Source of the DNA: an uncultured Chloroflexota bacterium
Lineage (GTDB): Bacteria > Chloroflexota > Limnocylindria > Limnocylindrales > CSP1-4
Reading direction: 5' to 3'
Length of the DNA: 5,381 nt
Assembly (NCBI GenBank): GCA_903924005.1
Contig: CAIXZV010000047.1
Location: 1 to 5,381, forward strand
Part shown: piece after piece, positions 1 through 5,381 of the stretch
How the letters are laid out: every line of letters begins with the position of its first letter
Position numbering within the stretch: position 1 is the stretch's first letter
The notes under the pieces: generated by a model
Told to the model about the DNA's origin: nothing
Seen by the model: only the letters and a program-made list of their open reading frames with translations
The model's database searches: none
Program-made: the position numbers and the translations under genes

Positions 1-566
1 CATGGGGAGGGGTCGTCCAGCGCGGCGGCCCCGTCTGGAATGCCCTTGAGCACGCTGATGACCACGCCGAGGAGCTCGTCAAAGTTGGCCACATGCCCGG
101 CAAACCAGCTCTCGGCCATCGCCGGGATGACATGGGCGCCTGCACGGTCCCGGCGCCGCAGTTCGCCCGCAACGTCCACACCCCACAGGTCGTTGGCGGC
201 GCGGTTGGCGGCCAACACGTCCATCGCGCCACCGGTGACAAACCGAGGCCAGGACGAGCGTTCAATCTCAATACGCGCCTCGGCAAGCGGGTACGCGTAC
301 CCGGTCAGCGAGTCGGATGGGACAGGACCGGGCTCGGGCACAAAGCCCGCGTCCGCGAGGATCTCGCGCACACGCCGCGGCGGCACGTGCAGCGCTTCAA
401 GGATGTCCAGCAGGTGGCGACGGGTGGGCGTGCGACCACCGCGCTCGTACTTGCGGATTGCCTCAGCGGAGAGACCTGCGGCGAAGCCGAGTTCAGCCTG
501 CGTCAGGCCAAGGTGGGTTCGCTCGTGCTTGATCCGCAATCGCCACGTGGACTCTTGGGCAGGCAC
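1..566 (-). CDS. XRE-family transcriptional regulator with MmyB-like ligand-binding domain (C-terminus beyond window)
   Basis: Predicted DNA-binding transcription factor; 188 residues are visible before the reading frame leaves the left edge. Residues about 8-72 form a Cro/C1-type helix-turn-helix: the segment LGLTQAELGFAAGLSAEAIRK (19-39) has the usual turn glycine and recognition helix, followed by YERGGRTPTRR and a leucine-rich helix (HLLDILEALHV). It continues as REILADAGFVPEPG (68-80), the typical linker to the PAS-like MmyB ligand-binding domain, whose start is visible as SSWPRFVTGGAMDVLAANRAAN (W106-P107, then N121). This is the usual domain order of the family, whose members commonly regulate a neighbouring oxidoreductase or themselves; the ligand here is unknown. 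I chose the GTG at 566 because AGGAG lies 8 bases upstream and the helix-turn-helix starts at once. An in-frame ATG at 620 would add 18 Gly/Pro-rich residues and has no clear ribosome binding site. The family call is secure; the regulated target is not. Confidence 0.9.
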   Translation of the reverse strand, partial: MPAQESTWRLRIKHERTHLGLTQAELGFAAGLSAEAIRKYERGGRTPTRRHLLDILEALHVPPRRVREILADAGFVPEPGPVPSDSLTGYAYPLAEARIEIERSSWPRFVTGGAMDVLAANRAANDLWGVDVAGELRRRDRAGAHVIPAMAESWFAGHVANFDELLGVVISVLKGIPDGAAALDDPSP

Positions 567-574
567 GAGCGGGA

Positions 575-584
575 CTCCTCCTCC
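575..584 (-). promoter_or_regulatory. Shine-Dalgarno site of the XRE regulator
   Basis: Read on the minus strand this is GGAGGAGGAG. The final AGGAG sits 8 bases upstream of the GTG at 566. It is the strongest ribosome binding site in the window and decides the GTG start over the in-frame ATG at 620. Confidence 0.75.
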
Positions 585-624
585 GTCCGGTCCTCCCCTC
601 AGAGCTGGACCAGATGGCATACGC

Positions 625-653
625 AGAAGACTCTGTCCACGTAGGATCGTCAA
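625..653 (-). promoter_or_regulatory. Tentative promoter of the XRE regulator
   Basis: On the minus strand TTGACG (653-648) matches five of six bases of a sigma-70-type -35 box. A 17-base spacer leads to TCTTCT (630-625), which matches only three of six bases of TATAAT. The -35 is good and the -10 is weak, as might be expected of an activator-dependent or tightly controlled promoter. The palindrome at 661-681 ends 7 bases upstream of the TTGACG. A start near 618 would leave a leader of about 50 bases. This rests on pattern matching only. Confidence 0.3.
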
Positions 654-660
654 CGGCGGG

Positions 661-681
661 ATCGGTACATTGTGTACCGAT
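661..681. promoter_or_regulatory. Perfect 9-3-9 palindrome, probable operator
   Basis: The arms ATCGGTACA (661-669) and TGTACCGAT (673-681) are exact reverse complements around a 3-base spacer, TTG. Nine matching pairs in a short intergenic gap are unlikely by chance. There is no T-run on either side and the stem is not GC-dominated, so a dimeric protein-binding site is likelier than an intrinsic terminator. Its centre is about 105 bases upstream of the XRE start and just upstream of a TTGACG box, so the XRE protein itself is the obvious candidate binder. It also lies only 29 bases past the acyltransferase stop, so a hairpin at the 3' end of that transcript is a second possibility. Confidence 0.65.
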
Positions 682-709
682 TACCTGCTTGGGTTTCCGC
701 GGGCCGACC

Positions 710-2872
710 CTATGGTCCCAACTGCGGCATGGCCAGGTACAGGGCGTCCGCGAGCCCTCGCGAGTAGGTAGCCGTGAGGTGGTGCTGGTCCCGGTAGATC
801 AGGAACCTTCCCATGATGACGGGACACGGGTCGGTACGGCAGATCCATGCGGTTGGGTCAACCCAGATTGCGCCAGCGCTGACCGCGATGGCCGCTTCGC
901 GCGCGGTGTAGCCGGGCATCGTGACTGCGCTCCACGGCATCGCGCAGGCGGTCGCGTTGTCCAAGTGAGCGGAGAGACACGCCGGCGGGTCCGCATTGGA
1001 ACGAGGCGTGTCGCCGATCATCAGGACATGCGTGGCAAGCGTGGCCAGCTTGGCAAGCGTGCGCAGTTGCGCCGCGTCCCAGGCTGCGGGTACCTGGGCG
1101 ATCGGGACGGGCGCCCCGTTCACCAGCATGTTGTAACTGCGCGAGTTGGAGACCACCACAAGCGACGGGTGGAGCGTGGCGATCCGGCTCAGAACCGCCT
1201 GGCGCCAGGCATCGCACTCGGTGTAGGCGCGCTTCAGGATGGTGGCGTAGACGGTCGTGTCAGCGGTGGTGCAGGCGGACTTCGTCATGGAGATGAGCCG
1301 CCAGCCATGCTCCTCGCTGAGGCGCTCCAATGCCGGGAACCACTGGGCGGCGTGCGAGTCGCCGATCAGCACGACGGTCGTGGAGGACCCGCTCACGCCG
1401 AACACGCAGTCGCCCGGGGTCACGGTGGTGACGTCCAGATGGCAGCCGTCCGAGTACACCACCGGGAGGTCGTCGGCGGCCGCGGTCAGGGCGGGGACAA
1501 GGTCCGCCGGGACGGGCTCCGCGGCAAGCGTGGGCCTTGGCGTGGCCATGCTCGCGGCAGGCGTGGCACCCGGCGCCGGGGTCCCGGCTGGCGGCGTGCT
1601 GAACTCCCGGCCAGAGGGGAGGGGCACATTGACGGTACCCCCGCCAACAGCGGGGCCCGTCGGCCTAACCCGGGCCGTGGAGGCGGTGCTGATGCCAAAC
1701 GAGGCGAGAGCGACCACCAGGGAGACGAGCCCGGCCATCGCGAGCGACCGCCTCCAGCCCAGGCCGATGAAGCGCCCGTGGCGGATGGGATCCTCAATCC
1801 ACCGCTGGCTTGCGGCGGCCACGACGATCGCCAGCGCGGCCAGCGCCACGCGGGCGGCACCCGGCAGCGAGCCCCCGGCGACAGCCGTGGGCAGGACGAG
1901 GATGGGCCAATGCCATAGGTAGAGCGAGTAGGAGATCCGACCGAGGAACCGCATTGGCGGCAGCGCCAACAGCGTCCCTGGCTGCATCGCGCGGCGCAGC
2001 CCTGCAGCGTGCGCGATGGGCTGCGGCGCGGGCAAGCGAAGCCCGGAGGCGATCACGAGCGCGGAGCCGAGCGTCGGCAGCAGCGCGGCCGTACCCGGAA
2101 ACTGCGTGTCTGCATTGAGCAGGAACGCCGAGGCTACAACCATCGCCAGACCGGTCCAGCCCATGGCGCTCCGGGCACGATCCGGAACCAGGAGCGTTGC
2201 GGCCGGCAACGCAAGCAGCGCGCCCATGGCCAGTTCCCACGCCCGGGCCGGCAGCGAGAAGAAGGCCCACGCCTGCGCAGCGTCGGTCAGCCAGAGCGAG
2301 ACCCCAAACGAGATGACCAGGGTCACGCTGAGCGCGATGCCAAGTCGCCGCAACCCGGCCCGCACGTCCCGCCGTCGGAATGCAACGCCGGACGCCAGCA
2401 GGAGCAGCGCTGGCCAGAAGAGATAGAACTGCTCCTCCACGCCTAGGCTCCAGAAGTGGAGGACAGGTGACGGGGGTAGCGTGGAGCCCAGATAGTCTGT
2501 CGCCTGGATCGCGAAGCGCATGTTGGAGACGTAGAGCCCGGCCGCGGCCGTGTCCGCGGCGATGTCCGGCAGACGCAGGGGTGGCAGCAGTACCGCCGAT
2601 GCCACGATCGTCGCAAGCAGCGTGGCCGCCGCAGCGGGGAGCAGCCGCCGAGCGCGCCGCGCATAGAAGGCAGCCAGGTTGACGCCGCCGGTCCCGCTGA
2701 GCTCCCGGATCAGGAGCCCAGTGATCAGGAACCCCGAGAGGACGAAGAAGACATCCACGCCGATATAGCCGCCTCCGACGCCCGGGATCCGGGCGTGGAA
2801 CGCGAGGACCAGGAGGACGGCGACCGCGCGCAGTCCCTCGAGATCGGGACGGAAGGTTGATCGCTCAGTCAC
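710..2872 (-). CDS. Membrane O-acyltransferase (acyltransferase_3) fused to an extracytoplasmic SGNH domain
   Basis: A 720-residue two-domain enzyme of the OatA/OafB type, expected to move acetyl or another acyl group across the membrane and attach it to a cell-surface polysaccharide or peptidoglycan. Residues 8-26 (RPDLEGLRAVAVLLVLAFH) carry the Arg and His of the acyltransferase_3 family, followed by GYIGVDVFFVLSGFLIT (35-51), RRARRLLP (72-79), LHFWSLGVEEQFYLFWP (138-154) and ISYSLYLWHWPI (313-324). About eleven hydrophobic segments run from residue 14 to 397. A Pro/Ala/Thr-rich linker (about 400-455) leads to the SGNH domain, with nucleophile motif GDSH (504-507, Ser506) and catalytic DQHH (Asp695, His698). 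All eight cysteines lie in this domain. The start is GTG, three bases after the rdgB stop and without a clear Shine-Dalgarno site, so translation is probably coupled. Substrate and acyl group cannot be read from sequence; I give no symbol. Confidence 0.92.
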   Translation of the reverse strand: MTERSTFRPDLEGLRAVAVLLVLAFHARIPGVGGGYIGVDVFFVLSGFLITGLLIRELSGTGGVNLAAFYARRARRLLPAAAATLLATIVASAVLLPPLRLPDIAADTAAAGLYVSNMRFAIQATDYLGSTLPPSPVLHFWSLGVEEQFYLFWPALLLLASGVAFRRRDVRAGLRRLGIALSVTLVISFGVSLWLTDAAQAWAFFSLPARAWELAMGALLALPAATLLVPDRARSAMGWTGLAMVVASAFLLNADTQFPGTAALLPTLGSALVIASGLRLPAPQPIAHAAGLRRAMQPGTLLALPPMRFLGRISYSLYLWHWPILVLPTAVAGGSLPGAARVALAALAIVVAAASQRWIEDPIRHGRFIGLGWRRSLAMAGLVSLVVALASFGISTASTARVRPTGPAVGGGTVNVPLPSGREFSTPPAGTPAPGATPAASMATPRPTLAAEPVPADLVPALTAAADDLPVVYSDGCHLDVTTVTPGDCVFGVSGSSTTVVLIGDSHAAQWFPALERLSEEHGWRLISMTKSACTTADTTVYATILKRAYTECDAWRQAVLSRIATLHPSLVVVSNSRSYNMLVNGAPVPIAQVPAAWDAAQLRTLAKLATLATHVLMIGDTPRSNADPPACLSAHLDNATACAMPWSAVTMPGYTAREAAIAVSAGAIWVDPTAWICRTDPCPVIMGRFLIYRDQHHLTATYSRGLADALYLAMPQLGP

Positions 2873-2875
2873 CCG

Positions 2876-3523
2876 CTAGAAGCCCAGCGCGCGCAGCACC
2901 GGCGCCATCCGGGCAGCGGCCCGGGATCGGTGCGAGATCGCGTGCTTCTCCGCCGCGCTGTAGAGGCCAAGTGTCCTGCCGCCGGGCGCTTCAGCCTCCG
3001 GCTCAAACAGCGGGTCGTAGCCAAACCCGCCGCTCCCCTGCTCGCCCACGGCAATCCGGCCGCGGCACGTGCCGCGCCGCACGATCATCCGCAGACCGCC
3101 GCGCGGACCTGCGGTCTCTGGCAGCGCCAGGGCAAGGACGCAGACGTAGCGGCCGCCACGCTGCTCGGAGGGCAGACCGGCAAGTTCGCGGAGGAGTTTT
3201 GCGTTGTTGTCGGCATCGGTTGCATCGTCGCCCGCGTACCGGCGGGTGCGCACACCCGGGCCGCCACCCAGGGCGTCCACCTCAAGCCCCGAGTCATCCG
3301 CAAGCGTGGGCAGACCAGAGCGTGCGGCGTAGAAGCGGGCCTTGATGCGCGCGTTGGTCTCAAAGGTCTCGCCCGTCTCGTCGGGCTCGCCCTCGATCCC
3401 CAGGTCGTCGGGGGCCAGCAGCTCCACGTCGTCAGCAAGCGCCAGAAGCTCGCGCAGTTCGCGGAGCTTGTGACGGGAGCGCGTGGCGACAAGCAGCCGC
3501 CGGGCCGGCGACGCGGCCGACAC
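2876..3523 (-). CDS. rdgB: RdgB/HAM1-family non-canonical purine NTP pyrophosphatase (XTP/dITP diphosphatase)
   Basis: Hydrolyses XTP, dITP and similar deaminated purine nucleotides to the monophosphate and pyrophosphate in the cytoplasm, keeping them out of DNA and RNA. Its 215 residues are close to the usual family length. The N-terminal strand LLVATRSRHK (10-19) is the triphosphate-binding loop; ETGETFETNARIKAR (49-63) and LADDSGLEVDALGGGPG (74-90) are the metal and substrate motifs; GGFGYDPLF (165-173) and EKHAISHRSRA (192-202) complete the signature. Residues matching the E. coli catalytic set (from memory) are present: Lys19, Glu49, Lys61, Asp76, Lys193, His198 and Arg199. Two positions are off consensus: Ser16 where Asn is usual, and Thr56 where bacterial enzymes carry Glu in the F-x-E-N-A motif. 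The GTG start shares one base with the rph stop (TAGTG) and has no clear Shine-Dalgarno site, so translation is probably coupled to rph. Confidence 0.95.
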   Translation of the reverse strand: MSAASPARRLLVATRSRHKLRELRELLALADDVELLAPDDLGIEGEPDETGETFETNARIKARFYAARSGLPTLADDSGLEVDALGGGPGVRTRRYAGDDATDADNNAKLLRELAGLPSEQRGGRYVCVLALALPETAGPRGGLRMIVRRGTCRGRIAVGEQGSGGFGYDPLFEPEAEAPGGRTLGLYSAAEKHAISHRSRAAARMAPVLRALGF

Positions 3524-4281
3524 TACCGGCGGACCGTGGCCAGCGCCTTCGCCTGCGCCTCAAACAGCGTGGCGAGCCCGGTGTTGGCGAGATCCAGCAG
3601 CTCGTCAAGGGAGGCACGGTCAAACGCCTTTCCCTCGGCCGTGCCCTGCAGCTCCACGTACTTGCCCGCGTCCGTGCCAACCACGTTGAAATCCACTTCG
3701 GCGCGCGAGTCCTCGGGATAGTCCAAGTCCAGCATCTTCACGCCGTCGATGATCCCCACGCTCACAGCGGCGATGTGGCCCAGCAGGTGCCGGTCCATGC
3801 CGTACGTGATCATCGCCGCGGCCAGCGCGACATAGCCCCCGGTGATGGACGCGGTGCGCGTGCCGCCGTCGGCGACGATGACGTCGCAGTCCACGGTGAT
3901 GGTCCGCTCGCCAAGCTTGGCCATGTCCACAACGCCGCGCAGCGACCGCCCGACAAGACGCTGGATCTCATGGGTGCGCCCGCCAACCTTGCCCTTGGCG
4001 GACTCGCGCTCAGACCGCTCTGCAGTGGCGCGGGGGAGCATCTCGTAGGTGCCGGTGACCCAGCCGGTGCCCTTGCCGCGGAGGTGCGGCGGGACCCGGT
4101 CCTCAATGGTGGCCGCACACAGGACCTGCGTGTCGCCAAAGCGCACGAGACACGAGCCCTCGGCCCACTTCTGAACGCCAAGCGTGATCTCGATGGGCCG
4201 CAGATCGCCAGGGCGGCGACCATCGGCGCGGGTGCCGCCACGCGGGGCGGGTGCGGCCGGGGGCCGGTTGCCGATGCTCAT
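3523..4281 (-). CDS. rph: Ribonuclease PH
   Basis: Phosphate-dependent 3'-5' exoribonuclease that trims the 3' ends of tRNA precursors and other stable RNAs, normally as a hexamer of dimers. The 252 residues align along their length with E. coli RNase PH (238). Visible motifs: WAEGSCLVRFGDTQVLC (39-55), GGRTHEIQRLVGRSLR (100-115, Arg102 being the phosphate-binding arginine), DCDVIVADGGTRTASITG (131-148), YPEDSRAEVDFNVV (188-201, Asp191 and Asp197) and ELQGTAEG (210-217). The N-terminus has about 16 extra Pro/Arg/Gly-rich residues ahead of the usual RADGR start. The ATG at 4281 is preceded by AAAGGTGAGG (4298-4289) with 7 bases of spacing, and the ATG overlaps the mazG stop as ATGA, so rph follows mazG in one operon. 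It is coupled to rdgB downstream, a pairing common in bacteria. Confidence 0.97.
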   Translation of the reverse strand: MSIGNRPPAAPAPRGGTRADGRRPGDLRPIEITLGVQKWAEGSCLVRFGDTQVLCAATIEDRVPPHLRGKGTGWVTGTYEMLPRATAERSERESAKGKVGGRTHEIQRLVGRSLRGVVDMAKLGERTITVDCDVIVADGGTRTASITGGYVALAAAMITYGMDRHLLGHIAAVSVGIIDGVKMLDLDYPEDSRAEVDFNVVGTDAGKYVELQGTAEGKAFDRASLDELLDLANTGLATLFEAQAKALATVRR

Positions 4282-5381
4282 GCGGGTGCCTCACCTTTGG
4301 GTGCTGTGTCTGCTTTGGCTGCTTTGGCTGCGCGCTCGGCCACCTTGGCGGCATCCCAGAGCTCGTCGAGTTGATCAAAAGACAGATCGCGCAGGACCAC
4401 GCCCTGTGCGGCGGCCGACATCTCCACGTGGTGGAAGCGGCGGCGGAACTTGTCGTTGGCGGAGCGCAGAGCTGCCTCCACCTCGATGCCGGTCTTGCGC
4501 CCCACGTTGACAAGGACAAACAGGAGGTCGCCCAGCTCCTCTGCCCGATGCTCGGCGGTCTCGGCCTCAACCAGCTCGCCAACCTCCTCGCGGACCTTGT
4601 CCAGCACGCCGTCAATCGACGGCCAGTCGTAGCCAAGGTTTGCGGCTCGCTCCTGCATCTCCTGGCTGGCGGCAAGGGCTGGCAGTGAGCGGCTGATCCC
4701 TTCAAGCGCACTCTTGGGCTTGACCTGCCCCGTCTCGTCGGCTGCTGCTGCTGCTGCGGCCCGCTCTCCGGCCTTGATGCGCTCCCACTGGCGATTGACG
4801 TCGCCAGCCGTGCGCGCCTCGGTTTCGCCAAAAACGTGCGGGTGGCGACGGACAATCTTGGTGGCAATCGCCTCCCAGACGTCGGTCATGTCAAAGACGC
4901 CGGCCTCCGCGGCCAGCTGTGCGTGGAGCACCACCTGCAGCAGCAGGTCGCCAAGCTCGCCCGCGAGCTCCGGCGTGGCGCCGCCCGCAAGCGCGTCGTA
5001 GACCTCGTACGCCTCCTCAAGCAGATGGTTGCGGAGCGTCTCGTGGGTCTGTTCGCGGTCCCACGGGCAGCCGTCGGGCGCCCGGAGCCTGTTGGAGATC
5101 CACGGCATGCCCCAGGGGGACGCAGCGTCAGCCACCGGGGACAGCGGTCCAACGTAGAGGGGTGCGGCCAGATCCGCAGCCACAAGCTCGCCCACGGTAG
5201 TTGCGTCTGGGCGGCCGATGCGGCCCACGACGTGGTCAGCCGGGTAGAGGCGGCGCAGCACGTCAAGCGGCTTGCGACCGCGCGGCCCGTGTCGCCCCGG
5301 CAGCGGCTCAGCCGGCTCCACCGAAAGATCGGCAAGCAATGGCACGCCAAACCGCACGCGCGGCCACGGGATGACAAACAG
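4278..5381 (-). CDS. mazG: MazG-family nucleoside triphosphate pyrophosphohydrolase with an N-terminal extra region (start beyond window)
   Basis: Hydrolyses canonical and aberrant NTPs/dNTPs to monophosphates and PPi, acting with RdgB in nucleotide-pool cleaning. The frame is open to the right edge, giving 367 visible residues; a GTG at 5357 is in frame, but eight codons upstream are also open, so the true start probably lies outside. Numbering from that GTG, the first MazG domain spans about 85-195: PDGCPWDREQTHETLRNHL, then metal-binding LLEEAYEVYDAL (112-123) and ELGDLLLQVVLHA (134-146), ending KIVRRHPHVFG. The second spans about 240-312: LGYDWPS, REEVGELVEAE (256-266), AEELGDLLFVLVNVGRK (272-288) and RRFHHVE. 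An alanine-rich linker joins them and an Ala/Lys-rich tail follows. The region before residue 85 contains LYPADH (37-42) and APLYVGPL (65-72), resembling the end of the tetrapyrrole-methylase-like domain of YabN-type MazG fusions. It overlaps rph by four bases (ATGA). Confidence 0.93.
   Translation of the reverse strand: MFVIPWPRVRFGVPLLADLSVEPAEPLPGRHGPRGRKPLDVLRRLYPADHVVGRIGRPDATTVGELVAADLAAPLYVGPLSPVADAASPWGMPWISNRLRAPDGCPWDREQTHETLRNHLLEEAYEVYDALAGGATPELAGELGDLLLQVVLHAQLAAEAGVFDMTDVWEAIATKIVRRHPHVFGETEARTAGDVNRQWERIKAGERAAAAAAADETGQVKPKSALEGISRSLPALAASQEMQERAANLGYDWPSIDGVLDKVREEVGELVEAETAEHRAEELGDLLFVLVNVGRKTGIEVEAALRSANDKFRRRFHHVEMSAAAQGVVLRDLSFDQLDELWDAAKVAERAAKAAKADTAPKGEAPA
4289..4298 (-). 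promoter_or_regulatory. Shine-Dalgarno site of rph inside the mazG 3' end
   Basis: On the minus strand AAAGGTGAGG ends 7 bases before the rph ATG and encodes the last Lys-Gly-Glu of MazG. It gives rph its own ribosome entry in addition to coupling by the ATGA overlap, and supports the ATG at 4281 rather than a later start nearer the conserved domain. Confidence 0.6.
4312..4329 (-). repeat. Perfect 9-bp tandem duplication in the MazG C-terminal tail
   Basis: The unit GCTTTGGCT occurs twice in a row on the plus strand, giving the alternating Ala-Ala-Lys pattern near MazG residues 343-349. It preserves the reading frame and lies in the low-complexity tail after the second MazG domain, just before the rph ribosome binding site. 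Confidence 0.6.
4741..4758 (-). repeat. GCT trinucleotide run encoding the polyalanine linker of MazG
   Basis: Five GCT units followed by GCG on the plus strand; on the coding strand this is a run of alanine codons within the seven alanines at residues 200-206, between the two MazG domains. It is a short coding microsatellite in a linker, where length changes by whole codons should be tolerated. Confidence 0.7.

Larger units (their letters stand above)
567..709. other. Intergenic gap between acyltransferase and XRE regulator
   Basis: The only non-coding stretch in the window, 143 bases between the acyltransferase stop (TAG, 712-710) and the regulator GTG. It contains the palindrome, the tentative promoter and the Shine-Dalgarno site listed separately. 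I see no convincing intrinsic terminator: the bases after the acyltransferase stop can form only a short GGGT/ACCC stem with a large loop and no U-tract. Read-through from the operon into the regulator is therefore possible. Confidence 0.8.

Noticed and set aside
618..620. ATG at 620 as the start of the XRE regulator
   Set aside because: It is in frame but lacks a good Shine-Dalgarno site, adds a Gly/Pro-rich stretch, and would place the tentative -10 box about five bases from the start codon. The GTG at 566 has a strong site at the right spacing.
661..681. Palindrome read as an intrinsic terminator for the acyltransferase operon
   Set aside because: No U-tract follows on either strand and the arms are not GC-dominated. 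An operator fits better, though a role at the transcript 3' end cannot be fully excluded.
40..771. Plus-strand open frames covering the XRE regulator
   Set aside because: They are Ser/Arg/Pro-rich without domains. The minus-strand frame, which is open to the window edge, gives an unmistakable helix-turn-helix and MmyB-like domain.
614..1918. 434-codon open frame on the plus strand opposite the acyltransferase
   Set aside because: The translation is Arg/Gly/His-rich low complexity with no recognisable motif, as expected for an antisense shadow in GC-rich DNA. The minus-strand frame here encodes a clear SGNH acyltransferase.
2930..3721. 263-codon plus-strand frame across the rdgB/rph junction
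   Set aside because: It is antisense to two well-conserved genes and has no family resemblance or plausible ribosome binding site that I could see.
4103..4867. 254-codon minus-strand frame overlapping mazG and rph in another frame
   Set aside because: Same strand but a shifted frame. It is Arg/Ser/Pro-rich and crosses the mazG/rph junction, while the correct frames carry all the conserved motifs.
710..5381. Possible defence system or mobile island
   Set aside because: MazG appears in some phage and defence contexts, but here it sits with rph and rdgB in an ordinary housekeeping operon. There is no integrase, transposase, toxin or repeat array.

Overview
The window is GC-rich, densely coding bacterial DNA, and every gene I can support lies on the minus strand. 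Reading from right to left in the direction of transcription, the order is: a MazG-type nucleoside triphosphate pyrophosphohydrolase (its start lies beyond the right edge), RNase PH (rph), an RdgB/HAM1-type non-canonical purine NTP pyrophosphatase, a large membrane O-acyltransferase fused to an SGNH hydrolase domain, a 143-bp intergenic gap, and an XRE-family regulator with an MmyB-like ligand-binding domain (its C-terminus lies beyond the left edge). Five protein genes account for nearly all of the sequence. I see no tRNA, rRNA, CRISPR array, insertion sequence or attachment site.

The first four genes look like one transcript with coupled translation. mazG and rph share an ATGA overlap, rph and rdgB share a TAGTG overlap, and three bases separate the rdgB stop from the acyltransferase GTG. 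mazG, rph and rdgB make a coherent housekeeping set: two house-cleaning enzymes that remove damaged or non-canonical nucleoside triphosphates, and one 3' RNA-trimming phosphorolytic enzyme. The acyltransferase is the odd partner, since its job is most likely acetylating an envelope polysaccharide or peptidoglycan outside the membrane.

The gap at 567-709 separates this operon from the XRE regulator. It holds the clearest regulatory signal in the window, a perfect palindrome with 9-base arms and a 3-base spacer at 661-681. It sits just upstream of a TTGACG box and about 95 bases upstream of the regulator's GTG start, and could be an autoregulatory operator.

The organism is a high-GC bacterium. 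The mazG-rph-rdgB linkage and the extra N-terminal region on MazG make me lean towards a Chloroflexota-type lineage (an actinobacterium is the alternative), but this is inference from memory of family organisation, not a database result. GTG is the start codon of three of the four genes whose starts are visible.

Most of the window is ordinary core genome. The points most worth a second look are the palindrome, the coupling of an envelope acyltransferase to nucleotide-pool enzymes, the unusual N-terminal region of MazG, two non-consensus residues in RdgB, and a striking context dependence of phenylalanine codons from which the acyltransferase departs. I found no convincing undescribed system.
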